This document shows, in pieces, positions 13,851 through 19,863 of a stretch of DNA of 21,217 nt; position 1 is the stretch's first letter; every line of letters begins with the position of its first letter. The stretch is from a virus, in IMG/VR virus record IMGVR_UViG_3300004804_000037, positions 1-21,217 of that record; one strand, written 5' to 3'. The notes under the pieces are model-generated. The model was not told the origin of the DNA and did not search any database. It saw only the letters and a program-made list of their open reading frames with translations. The translations under genes and the position numbers were made by a program.

Positions 13851-14201
13851 TTATACCGTGACCTTGTTCCAACCTTCAGGGTTGGTTTCAGTTGCCTTTG
13901 GCACTGCCGCAGACTTGGCGGCTTTGATTTTGACTTCACCTTTCTTGGCCACTTTGCTCTTTTCAGACAGCTTGTTGGCTACAGCAAAGCCGGCATCACC
14001 AGCAGTAATGCCCAGGGTCTGCAAGTGTTGCAGAGCTTGCAGCTTGGTCATTGCACTAGGCAATTCAACCAAGTTGATATTGGTGCAGTTGTTTTTGTTG
14101 AGAATCTTGATACGTGCTACCAAGTCGTTTGCAAAGCGGACCTTAACGGTTCCATCTGCGTTAGTTGCGGTACCTGCTACGGTAAAAGTTTTGTCATTCA
14201 T
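13851..14201 (-). CDS. Conserved aquatic-phage protein of unknown function (116 aa)
   Basis: Starts at ATG 14201 with AAAGG about 12 nt upstream. N-terminal beta-rich part FTVAGTATNADGTVKVRFAND, then NINLVELPSAMTKLQALQHLQ, a helix-turn pattern I associate with small T4-like aquatic phage proteins. The C-terminal about 40 residues are Lys/Ala-rich (KSKVAKKGEVKIKAAKSA), suggesting nucleic-acid binding. It is a single-gene unit with its own promoter (14255-14283) and terminator (13809-13828), so probably well expressed. Function unknown. Confidence 0.83.
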   Translation of the reverse strand: MNDKTFTVAGTATNADGTVKVRFANDLVARIKILNKNNCTNINLVELPSAMTKLQALQHLQTLGITAGDAGFAVANKLSEKSKVAKKGEVKIKAAKSAAVPKATETNPEGWNKVTV

Positions 14202-14232
14202 GATTTAAGTTGCCTTTCGAGTTGATTAAAAT

Positions 14233-14247
14233 GCTGTTCCGCACAGC
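14233..14247 (-). promoter_or_regulatory. 5' hairpin at predicted transcript start
   Basis: GCTGT-5 nt-ACAGC inverted repeat beginning within a few nt of the transcription start expected from promoter 14255-14283. A stem right at the 5' end could protect the message from degradation. Short, so only suggestive. Confidence 0.4.
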
Positions 14248-14254
14248 TGACCTA

Positions 14255-14283
14255 AGTATAACACACAGGCGACGGGATGTCAA
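14255..14283 (-). promoter_or_regulatory. Sigma70-type promoter, TTGACA-17-TATACT
   Basis: -35 TTGACA (14278-14283) within GGTTGACA, 17-bp spacer, -10 TATACT (14255-14260). Drives the 116-aa gene ending at the 13809-13828 terminator. Confidence 0.88.
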
Positions 14284-14312
14284 CCGGTTTGTCACAATAG
14301 ATTGGGGATGGT

Positions 14313-14570
14313 TCAAACCGAACCTTTATTGGTGAATTGGCCTGAGCGCAGCATGAGTTCAAATGTGTCAAACAGTGTTTCAAACTTGCGATGATACACC
14401 GTGGCCAGCGCAGCAAATTCATTGCTGGGTGCGCCTTGCTCGGCGAACAGTTTGACGTCATCTACCATGTTCCAACATTGCATGATTTGCTGTTCTAGAT
14501 CAAAACGATCTACCTGAGTTTGAGAATCCAGTGCCACAGGTTCTGTGGATTTGCTTTTGTGTTTTTTCAT
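14313..14570 (-). CDS. Small helical protein of unknown function (85 aa)
   Basis: ATG 14570 behind GAGGTAGCAAA; overlaps the upstream stop (ATGA). N-terminus is Lys-rich (MKKHKSKSTEPV), followed by a mostly helical region with DRFDLEQQIMQCWNMVDDVK and FETLFDTFELMLRSG. The pattern is familiar from T4-like aquatic phages but has no assigned role. Last gene of a six-gene unit that starts at 15523. Confidence 0.78.
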   Translation of the reverse strand: MKKHKSKSTEPVALDSQTQVDRFDLEQQIMQCWNMVDDVKLFAEQGAPSNEFAALATVYHRKFETLFDTFELMLRSGQFTNKGSV

Positions 14571-14695
14571 TTTGCTACCTCTTGTGAAGTTTGTTTTAAC
14601 TGATCAACACCACGGTCTGCCATTCGAGCCAATCCCGAAAAGCCAATGGTGCTGACTACGATACCCAATACAAATCCTGTTATGAACTTAGACAT
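14567..14695 (-). CDS. Tiny single-pass membrane protein (42 aa)
   Basis: MSKFITGFVLGIVVSTIGFS is a hydrophobic N-terminal segment (about 4-23), followed by a polar tail (GLARMADRGVDQLKQTSQEV). Probably an inner-membrane protein with a short cytoplasmic or periplasmic tail, or a small signal-anchored peptide. Start ATG 14695 lies 8 nt inside the upstream gene; its stop overlaps the next start as ATGA. Similar tiny membrane proteins are common in T4-like phages; function unknown. Confidence 0.7.
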   Translation of the reverse strand: MSKFITGFVLGIVVSTIGFSGLARMADRGVDQLKQTSQEVAK

Positions 14696-14852
14696 TTGAT
14701 TTTGCCTTCAATTCCTGTATTTGCTTGAGTATCTGATCATATCCTGCATAGTGCAAAGACATTTCGTAGGAACCATCTTGGCAGCTTTTCCAATGTTCGC
14801 AGCTTTCCAAGATGGCCTTGGCCTTGGCCTGTAATGTTTCTAGTTCGTTCAT
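14688..14852 (-). CDS. Tiny helical protein of unknown function (54 aa)
   Basis: ATG 14852 overlaps the TGA of the upstream gene (ATGA). MNELETLQAKAKAILESCEH and WKSCQDGSYEMSLHYAGYDQ are followed by a Lys/Gln-rich helix. Two Cys spaced six residues apart (18, 24). Overlaps the next gene by 8 nt. Supported by the tight, in-register overlaps at both ends; function unknown. Confidence 0.65.
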   Translation of the reverse strand: MNELETLQAKAKAILESCEHWKSCQDGSYEMSLHYAGYDQILKQIQELKAKSNV

Positions 14853-15082
14853 TCTTCAACCTCTACACTTTTAACTTGGTATTTGTTGGATTCATAATGT
14901 TTGACCCAATTTTCTGCATACTTTTGATCATAACCACCTTGCACAAACCGCGCGAGCAGCTCTCTATTTTCGTGCTCATTCATGCGGCTACACTCTGCTT
15001 CGGCTCGATCGTAAGAGGAAAAACCTTTGACCATATGATAGCCCAAATCCACTTCCTCGCAAATCACCCATACTGTTTTCAT
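14849..15082 (-). CDS. Small protein of unknown function (77 aa)
   Basis: ATG 15082 overlaps the TGA of the upstream gene. Sequence begins MKTVWVICEEVDLGYHMVKG, an alpha/beta start, then an acidic/aromatic helix region and an acidic end (VEVEE). No motif recognised. Fourth frame from the end of a tightly overlapping unit. Confidence 0.72.
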   Translation of the reverse strand: MKTVWVICEEVDLGYHMVKGFSSYDRAEAECSRMNEHENRELLARFVQGGYDQKYAENWVKHYESNKYQVKSVEVEE

Positions 15083-15249
15083 TCTTCGACTCCAAAATGT
15101 TCTAATACATTCAATGCCAATTTAGGACCAGTCTTTTGAGAAACAACGCTGGCACATTCCCGCACAATCAACTCGGCGAACTTATGTCTATCCAGACCGC
15201 CTTTGCTATCAGTTGCTTGTAAAGCCAACACATCAATTCGTTCGTTCAT
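15079..15249 (-). CDS. Small conserved phage protein with KFAELIVRE motif (56 aa)
   Basis: ATG 15249 behind AGGAG, 1 nt after the upstream stop. Contains KFAELIVRECASVV (about 23-36) and ends LEHFGVEE, a pattern I associate with small T4-like aquatic phage proteins. Predicted helical; the conserved Cys at 32 is notable. The stop overlaps the next start as ATGA. Function unknown. Confidence 0.75.
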   Translation of the reverse strand: MNERIDVLALQATDSKGGLDRHKFAELIVRECASVVSQKTGPKLALNVLEHFGVEE

Positions 15250-15250
15250 A

Positions 15251-15523
15251 TCACTCTCCTGTGTAGAATTCGTAGATCTTAACTGAGGGATCCAACTGCA
15301 CCAACTCTTGTGCTGCCCGGGTCAAAGACCGGTAGCGAGCGTTGATTTGTGTGCGGCTGAGTTCGCCATCACAGGTCAAGTTCTCTGGACTCAAGTCTGC
15401 GTCCAGCATGCGGGCAACCTCTTGGCGACCGGACTGGCTTTGAAACTCGTACTGCTTGCCCTTGAAGATACTGTTCCAACGGTTCTTTTGATCCACATAC
15501 GCTGTCAATGCTGATACTTTCAT
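15251..15523 (-). CDS. Conserved aquatic-phage protein of unknown function (90 aa)
   Basis: Preferred start ATG 15523 behind AAGGAG with 6-nt spacing. An in-frame ATG at 15547, sitting at the predicted transcription start, would add MFSKKESQ; this alternative leaderless start is real in sequence but unproven. The protein has LTCDGELSRTQINARYRSLT (about 49-68), a pattern seen in T4-like aquatic phages, and ends YEFYTGE. First gene of a six-gene unit running to 14313. Its leader is nearly identical to that of the 16508 gene. Confidence 0.8.
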   Translation of the reverse strand: MKVSALTAYVDQKNRWNSIFKGKQYEFQSQSGRQEVARMLDADLSPENLTCDGELSRTQINARYRSLTRAAQELVQLDPSVKIYEFYTGE

Positions 15524-15529
15524 TTGAGA

Positions 15530-15568
15530 CTCCTTTTTGCTGAACATGTGTATATTATAGCCGATCTT
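15530..15568 (-). repeat. 39-bp leader/promoter repeat, copy 1
   Basis: Identical over 39 bp to 16515-16553. Contains the -10 TATAAT, the +1 ATG (MFSKKE) and the AAGGAG ribosome site of the 15523 gene. Indicates duplication or conversion of a regulatory cassette between neighbouring genes. Confidence 0.95.
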
Positions 15569-15582
15569 GCGTTTCTGGTCAA
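15554..15582 (-). promoter_or_regulatory. Sigma70-type promoter, TTGACC-17-TATAAT
   Basis: -35 TTGACC (15577-15582), 17-bp spacer, -10 TATAAT (15554-15559). An ATG begins 7 nt after the -10. Drives the unit 15523-14313. Confidence 0.9.
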
Positions 15583-15614
15583 CCTCTTTCACATACTCCA
15601 GAAACATCATTTGT

Positions 15615-15622
15615 GCTAAATA
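15615..15622 (+). promoter_or_regulatory. Possible late promoter GCTAAATA with ATG at +1 (GIY-YIG 1)
   Basis: GCTAAATA followed by 5 nt and the ATG at 15628. This is the same motif and spacing as upstream of sod on the other strand. Confidence 0.4.
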
Positions 15623-15627
15623 ACAAC

Positions 15628-16233
15628 ATGACAATACCATTTAGCTATTATCTTTACCATCGTTCCACCGATAAACATTATTACGGGGTCAGATACTGTC
15701 AGGGCTGTCATCCCTCAGAATTGTGGTTTAAATATTTTAGTTCCAGTTCAATGGTTAAAAAACTTATTGAACAATACGGAAAAGATTCATTTGATTGGCA
15801 AGTAAGGAAAACATTTACAGATTCTATATCTGCGTTACTATGGGAACATCGTTTATTAACACGCATCAATGCATCCAGCAGATCAAACTGGCTGAATAGA
15901 CACAATGGTGGGAGTAAGTTTCGCGGCCCTGCTTTTCATACAGAAAAAACAAAACAAAAGATATCTAATAGGACTAAAGGCATAAGAAAAAGCGAAGAAA
16001 CTAAAACCAAGATAAGTGTCGGCTCTCTTAGAGATAGACAGAAGCGTAAAAATCAAGGATGGAAAATGCCTGAGGATTTTGCCCAACGCATGTTACAAAC
16101 ACGCAATGAAAAAATAAAAAATGGAATTATTAATCCGTATTCTGCTGAGAGAAATGCAAAAATGTCTGCTTCAAAAAAAGGAACCAAACGACAATATCTG
16201 CCCGATGGTTCCTTTATCATGGTAAAAATTTAA
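15628..16233 (+). CDS. GIY-YIG homing endonuclease 1
   Basis: 201 residues. N-terminal nuclease core: YYLYHRSTDKHYYGVR (7-22, a GIY...YIG variant ending YYGVR), then a helix with likely catalytic E73 (LLWEHRLLTRI). The middle and C-terminus have NUMOD3-like DNA-binding repeats (FHTEKTKQKISNRTKG, KSEETKTKISVGS). Encoded antisense to its neighbours, in the gap between the promoter of the 15523 unit and the end of the 16508 gene. Its stop shares TTAA with the stop of the converging gene (16230-16233). ATG 15628 preferred; a GTG at 15613 precedes the expected start of transcription. Mobile element that spreads by cutting intron- or gene-less alleles; target unknown. Confidence 0.85.
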   Translation: MTIPFSYYLYHRSTDKHYYGVRYCQGCHPSELWFKYFSSSSMVKKLIEQYGKDSFDWQVRKTFTDSISALLWEHRLLTRINASSRSNWLNRHNGGSKFRGPAFHTEKTKQKISNRTKGIRKSEETKTKISVGSLRDRQKRKNQGWKMPEDFAQRMLQTRNEKIKNGIINPYSAERNAKMSASKKGTKRQYLPDGSFIMVKI

Positions 16234-16508
16234 GACGACCAGTAAGTTTCGCTCGAGGGCGAGCAGTAGTAAGGCGTGTTCACGTCCTCTTGGAACTCCA
16301 CACCACTCATCAAGTTCTTGCGAGTGACCATGCGCGGTTGGTAGGTCTTGGTGTCAACAATGTCCAGCTCGTTGATGCTCCAACCCGATTTGTTGCAAAG
16401 ACGAGTGCGGGTTGCTTTGGCAGCACCAAACGTATTGTAACTACGAGTGCGATTAGGACCATCAGTAGCAATAAGACCAGTAGCTTTGACGATTACGTAG
16501 TAGCTCAT
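16230..16508 (-). CDS. Conserved aquatic-phage protein of unknown function (92 aa)
   Basis: ATG 16508 behind AAGGAG. An in-frame upstream ATG at the predicted +1 would add MFSKKEFK. N-terminal alpha/beta start MSYYVIVKATGLIATDG, then helix FGAAKATRTRLCNK, and a conserved-looking end with VTRKNLMSGVEFQ and NTPYYCSPSSETYWSS. I recognise the C-terminal pattern from T4-like aquatic phages; function unassigned. Monocistronic: own promoter upstream and antisense endonuclease converging downstream. Confidence 0.82.
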   Translation of the reverse strand: MSYYVIVKATGLIATDGPNRTRSYNTFGAAKATRTRLCNKSGWSINELDIVDTKTYQPRMVTRKNLMSGVEFQEDVNTPYYCSPSSETYWSS

Positions 16509-16514
16509 TTTGAA

Positions 16515-16553
16515 CTCCTTTTTGCTGAACATGTGTATATTATAGCCGATCTT
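16515..16553 (-). repeat. 39-bp leader/promoter repeat, copy 2
   Basis: Identical over 39 bp to 15530-15568; carries the -10, the +1 ATG and the ribosome site of the 16508 gene. The -35 elements lie outside the identical block and differ (TAGACC here). Confidence 0.95.
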
Positions 16554-16567
16554 TCAATACCGGTCTA
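16539..16567 (-). promoter_or_regulatory. Sigma70-type promoter, TAGACC-17-TATAAT
   Basis: -10 TATAAT (16539-16544), 17-bp spacer, weaker -35 TAGACC (16562-16567). ATG 7 nt after the -10. Drives the 16508 gene. Confidence 0.8.
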
Positions 16568-16585
16568 CCGTTTTATACCATATTT

Positions 16586-17065
16586 TTACAAAAAAGACAC
16601 AAATTTTTGTGGGGTTTTTGCAACAAAAGTCTGTTGTTTTTGTGCCACACTATCCAGCGCAGCTTCAATTTGATCCCAGGGCACACCATGTTCCTCGTAC
16701 CCTTCGGACAGCATATCCAAGTATCCTTGGCTGGGGTAATCATCAGGATTGTCAGGCTGCATGCGGTAGCATTCTGCCATTATTATATTACCGTGATATT
16801 CAACTGGTAATATGTCACGACCGTAATAATATGGATATCCTTCCAACAGATCCAACGATTCCAAATGCTCAGTATCAATCAACCACAGCACACCATCAAC
16901 ATCAGAGTTGGAGTTTGGCACTACATCTGCATGGCGTGCAAATCTAAATTCATGATCTAGAAGGATAGCTGAACCCATGCAGATGGCACCGGGACAACGG
17001 TAACTCATGCTGCTCCGGTTTGTGTTCATGCCATAACTGAACATCAGTTTAGTATTTTTTATCAT
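16586..17065 (-). CDS. Gamma-glutamylcyclotransferase-like (AIG2/GGCT) protein, leaderless start
   Basis: 159 residues. MFSYGMNTN (8-16) is the family's typical first strand and substrate loop (normally LFSYGTNM); [19 protein letters not shown] (about 59-77) and [12 protein letters not shown] (about 79-90) fit the GGCT-like barrel. Family members cut gamma-glutamyl amines to 5-oxoproline, but the phage copies' substrate is unknown. ATG 17065 is chosen because it lies exactly 7 nt after the -10 box of a strong promoter, so the message would be leaderless; the alternative ATG 17044 has no ribosome site. Common in T4-like aquatic phages. Its promoter abuts the antisense endonuclease at 17175. 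Confidence 0.85.
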   Translation of the reverse strand: MIKNTKLMFSYGMNTNRSSMSYRCPGAICMGSAILLDHEFRFARHADVVPNSNSDVDGVLWLIDTEHLESLDLLEGYPYYYGRDILPVEYHGNIIMAECYRMQPDNPDDYPSQGYLDMLSEGYEEHGVPWDQIEAALDSVAQKQQTFVAKTPQKFVSFL

Positions 17066-17071
17066 GCAAGT

Positions 17072-17100
17072 ATTATACAATATTATGATTGATTGGTCAA
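17072..17100 (-). promoter_or_regulatory. Sigma70-type promoter, TTGACC-17-TATAAT, leaderless
   Basis: -35 TTGACC (17095-17100), 17-bp spacer, perfect -10 TATAAT (17072-17077). The gene's ATG (17063-17065) falls at +1. Confidence 0.88.
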
Positions 17101-17104
17101 CCAG

Positions 17105-17112
17105 AATAAATA
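17105..17112 (+). promoter_or_regulatory. Probable late promoter AATAAATA for GIY-YIG 2
   Basis: AATAAATA on the plus strand, 62 nt before the start of the GIY-YIG gene at 17175. It fits the ATAAATA form of late promoters in T4-like marine phages. Confidence 0.5.
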
Positions 17113-17174
17113 AGATTGTAGTTCGCGGAATTGGCGTTCCCAACTACTCTACCACTTTGAAGGAGTGCCAGCTA

Positions 17175-17723
17175 ATGTATTTACATCATTACGTATATGC
17201 ATACTTAAGAAGTTACGATTTGTCTCCATACTATATTGGTAAAGGAAAAAATAATCGAGCTTGGAAAGGTAAGCATAGTGTATCTATACCAAAAGATAAA
17301 ACTAAAATAGTTATAGTCGAATCGGGGCTAACCGATTTAGGTGCATGTGCAATTGAGAGACGCTTAATACGTTGGTATGGTCGCAAAGATAACAATACTG
17401 GTATTTTACATAATAGAACAGACGGCGGCGATGGTGTTAGTGGTGCTATCTGTACACCTAAAAGAAAACAAGAGATAAGTGCATTTTGGAGTGGAAAACC
17501 AAAGCCCTGGGCCAGTCGACCAGGAATATCAAATACCTTCTACGGAAAAACTCACACCTCAGAAACCAAACAACAACAGAGTTTAGCCAAGCAAGGAACC
17601 AATAATCCTATGTTTGGAAAAACGCAGGGTCGAGTGACTTGCTTACACTGTAAGAAAGAAACTTCTGTAAATGGATTAGTAGCTCACCATAAACATCAGT
17701 CGATAATCAAGTGTTCGAAATAA
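17175..17723 (+). CDS. GIY-YIG homing endonuclease 2 with zinc finger
   Basis: 182 residues from ATG 17175 behind AAGGAG (17159-17164). Nuclease core YVYAYLR...[14 protein letters not shown] (7-30) with YIG at 20-22, basic residues after it, and likely catalytic E61 ([10 protein letters not shown]); DGGDG at 83-87. NUMOD3-like repeats follow ([28 protein letters not shown]) and a C-terminal CxxC...C zinc-finger-like end (C156, C159, C180 with His 171-174). Antisense to its neighbours, between the promoter of the GGCT-like gene and the end of the 18259 gene, overlapping the latter by 28 nt tail to tail. Clear free-standing homing endonuclease; target unknown. Confidence 0.92.
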   Translation: MYLHHYVYAYLRSYDLSPYYIGKGKNNRAWKGKHSVSIPKDKTKIVIVESGLTDLGACAIERRLIRWYGRKDNNTGILHNRTDGGDGVSGAICTPKRKQEISAFWSGKPKPWASRPGISNTFYGKTHTSETKQQQSLAKQGTNNPMFGKTQGRVTCLHCKKETSVNGLVAHHKHQSIIKCSK

Positions 17724-18259
17724 TCAAAGTGGCGTTCCAGTGTCCAAGTTGTTGGATCAACTGAAACTCCGTCATGGGTTTCAAATGTGGCCGAAAATAC
17801 CTGACTGTAACGTCGAAATGGCAACCACATGTCAGGAGTGGCACTGGCCCACCCTGCGTCTTTAAGCTCAGCATGTTTGTCACGGCTGAGTTTTACTGTT
17901 GGCGCATTCAATGCCTGTTGCACAGTGATAGTACCATTCAACAGCAGATCGCGAATACGTGAAGCCGGAATCAAATGTTCAAAGTCTGTGTCTTCATCTG
18001 CACCAATTTCATGATAGTGTGCTTGCATACCATCACGTTGCTTGATACAGTATTCGTGATAACGCCGCAGATGATACTCAATGTCTTTGCGGATTTCGTG
18101 TAACAGTTGCTGATCATTTTCCACAGCACGATATTCATCCACCAATCGATTGATGTTCTTGGTGCAATATGCTGCCACAGTTCGATAGGTATCGGCACTG
18201 CGTTTGGTCTTGCCGTACACCGGTGCTGTGAATTTTTCGAGGGATTCTTTTAAGTTCAT
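17696..18259 (-). CDS. Putative HNH-like protein of unknown function (187 aa)
   Basis: ATG 18259 overlaps the upstream stop (ATGA). N-terminal helices with several His/Tyr ([17 protein letters not shown]). Residues about 92-131 read [18 protein letters not shown], then [16 protein letters not shown]; the E-H and later N and K-H arrangement resembles an HNH/beta-beta-alpha nuclease core but is not a textbook match. The second half has [15 protein letters not shown] and THDGVSVD. The pattern is familiar from T4-like aquatic phages without firm function. Third gene of the ParB-like operon; its last 28 nt overlap the antisense GIY-YIG gene. Nuclease role possible but unproven. Confidence 0.78.
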   Translation of the reverse strand: MNLKESLEKFTAPVYGKTKRSADTYRTVAAYCTKNINRLVDEYRAVENDQQLLHEIRKDIEYHLRRYHEYCIKQRDGMQAHYHEIGADEDTDFEHLIPASRIRDLLLNGTITVQQALNAPTVKLSRDKHAELKDAGWASATPDMWLPFRRYSQVFSATFETHDGVSVDPTTWTLERHFDYFEHLIID

Positions 18260-18729
18260 GCTGCTGACTCGCAAAGTTTTTCAAAAGATTCAACTTCATA
18301 ACTCCACCATTTGTTAGATCTTGACGGTACACCACACCAATCAAACGGTACACTTATTGTATTGCCATAATACTTTTTATAGGAAGAATATGGAAAAACA
18401 AAATAATATTCTTTTTTGGTGTGTGTTTCTGTAGCAACAAACAGTATGGTTGAGGTATGATTTTTTATAGAGCAAAACGCCTTGAGACCGGTATGCTGAG
18501 TACAAGGATTTGTTCTTCCATGTTTGATTTGCTTTCCGCTGACTAGGTCAATCTCTGGAGTATTTTTGCTACAAAGTGCAATGTTTGATTTGATGCTAAT
18601 TGCTTGCTCTGCCAGTTCGCCAATGTTGATCAAATTGCGTTCATCCAGAATTTCAATAGCCCGTGATAAAGTTACTCTATTACTAAGAGCGTCCCCAAAA
18701 ACTGCACTGAAAAGATCCTTGTTAATCAT
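18256..18729 (-). CDS. Unknown phage protein (157 aa), middle gene of ParB-like operon
   Basis: ATG 18729 behind AAGGAGTCAAA; overlaps the ParB-like stop (ATGA). N-terminal half helical (SRAIEILDERNLINIGELAE). The middle, NTPEIDLVSGKQIKHGRT, and a later strand-rich part, TILFVATETHTKKEYYFVFP, have the acidic/Lys spacing of some PD-(D/E)XK nucleases, but I cannot confirm the core. Ends FEKLCESAA. No named family recognised. Its place between a ParB-like and an HNH-like gene suggests a DNA-processing set. Confidence 0.75.
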   Translation of the reverse strand: MINKDLFSAVFGDALSNRVTLSRAIEILDERNLINIGELAEQAISIKSNIALCSKNTPEIDLVSGKQIKHGRTNPCTQHTGLKAFCSIKNHTSTILFVATETHTKKEYYFVFPYSSYKKYYGNTISVPFDWCGVPSRSNKWWSYEVESFEKLCESAA

Positions 18730-19775
18730 TTTGACTCCTTAGGGAACAGGCCTTCGGCAACATTACCATCTTGAATGCCCATCTTGGCACCTTCACCGTG
18801 ATACGGCAAGTTCAATGTACCACCGTTACGCATGTACAGTTCACGCAAGAAATTACTCATTGCACTCGGGGCACTCCAGGTTGACCCTGGATTCACATGT
18901 TCCCACTGCACTTTGGCCTTGGCGTGAATCAAGTTAGAACTTTTAAACGTATTTTTAACTTTGTCAAGAACGTCCTTCATCCAATCAGCAGGCAATGGCG
19001 TAATAACTGAATTGATGCGATGAAGTTCGTACAATCCAATGTACACACCCTGATCAATTTCTTCTTGCATGGGAAACACATCTTTGATTGCAGTCAGGAT
19101 GTTAAACAACACTTTTCCGCTGTCATCAATTTCGATGCCTTTTTGTGCATACTTAAAGTGACTGAAGAAATGATCATTGTCGCCGCGCAGGTTGTCGCTG
19201 GCACGTGATCCTTTGTCTTGCAAATCGATACCTACAGCATCAAACTGATCTTGCATGGTGCGAGCTCGTACCACTTTGATATCGTGGCTTCCATTCTTAA
19301 AACGCACCAGTGCATTACGGTGCAGGTCGCCGGGGTTCAGTCGTTTGACACCTGTGTCATTGAGCATTTCGAATGCATAGCTGGCAAAGTTTGGGTCGTC
19401 AGTTTCAACCACAGCACAAGGAATTTCTGTAAATCCCAAGATGCCAGCTGCAATGGTACGATGCTGGGCATCATACAAATAGTTTTTGGGCAATCCATTC
19501 AGGCGACAGGCAGATCCCGGAGAACAAATACGAGGATCCCACTTGCGCATGATGTTGATAATGTGCTTGTGAATGACGTCACGTTGCACCTCATAGTCAA
19601 TCCACAGATCCTCAATTTGGATCATGGTGCTTACTGGAAATTTATGTGACATTGCTCTAGCACGGGTTTTCCATGCGTCGATATCTTTTTGGGTTACTCC
19701 GTAATGTGCTTTGAGTTGAACTTCAACTTCTGCAATAACATCCGTGAGTTTACGTGTGAGGCGTTTAGCTGCCAT
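18726..19775 (-). CDS. ParB/sulfiredoxin-fold protein (349 aa)
   Basis: N-terminal helical region, then a ParB-like domain at about 50-145: IEDLWIDYEVQRDVIHKHI, YLYDAQHRTIAAGILGFTEI with DAQHR (102-106; the family has DGQHR) and PCAVVETDD. The rest (about 150-349) is mostly helical with no recognised domain. ParB-like domains bind CTP, nick DNA or act as ATPases in different families; which applies here is not visible. Ribosome site AAAGG precedes ATG 19775; own promoter at 19827-19855. First of three coupled genes. Possible roles: DNA maintenance, modification or competition with other DNA; inferred. Confidence 0.85.
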   Translation of the reverse strand: MAAKRLTRKLTDVIAEVEVQLKAHYGVTQKDIDAWKTRARAMSHKFPVSTMIQIEDLWIDYEVQRDVIHKHIINIMRKWDPRICSPGSACRLNGLPKNYLYDAQHRTIAAGILGFTEIPCAVVETDDPNFASYAFEMLNDTGVKRLNPGDLHRNALVRFKNGSHDIKVVRARTMQDQFDAVGIDLQDKGSRASDNLRGDNDHFFSHFKYAQKGIEIDDSGKVLFNILTAIKDVFPMQEEIDQGVYIGLYELHRINSVITPLPADWMKDVLDKVKNTFKSSNLIHAKAKVQWEHVNPGSTWSAPSAMSNFLRELYMRNGGTLNLPYHGEGAKMGIQDGNVAEGLFPKESK

Positions 19776-19826
19776 TTGAGTTACCTTTCTTACCGGAACA
19801 ATACCGGATTGGTTAATGAAGTATTC

Positions 19827-19855
19827 AGTATAACAGACTCCGCTATACTGGTCAA
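19827..19855 (-). promoter_or_regulatory. Sigma70-type promoter, TTGACC-17-TATACT
   Basis: -35 TTGACC (19850-19855) in GGTTGACC, 17-bp spacer, -10 TATACT (19827-19832). Drives the three-gene ParB-like operon. No ATG at +1 here. Confidence 0.88.
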
Positions 19856-19863
19856 CCTAATAT

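Noticed and set aside
13736-13939. Minus-strand ORF across the terminator
   Set aside because: Overlaps the 116-aa gene in another frame and reads through the terminator; the translation is basic and unstructured.
18135-18353. Minus-strand ORF across the 18259 junction
   Set aside because: Different frame from two well-supported coupled genes; no ribosome site.
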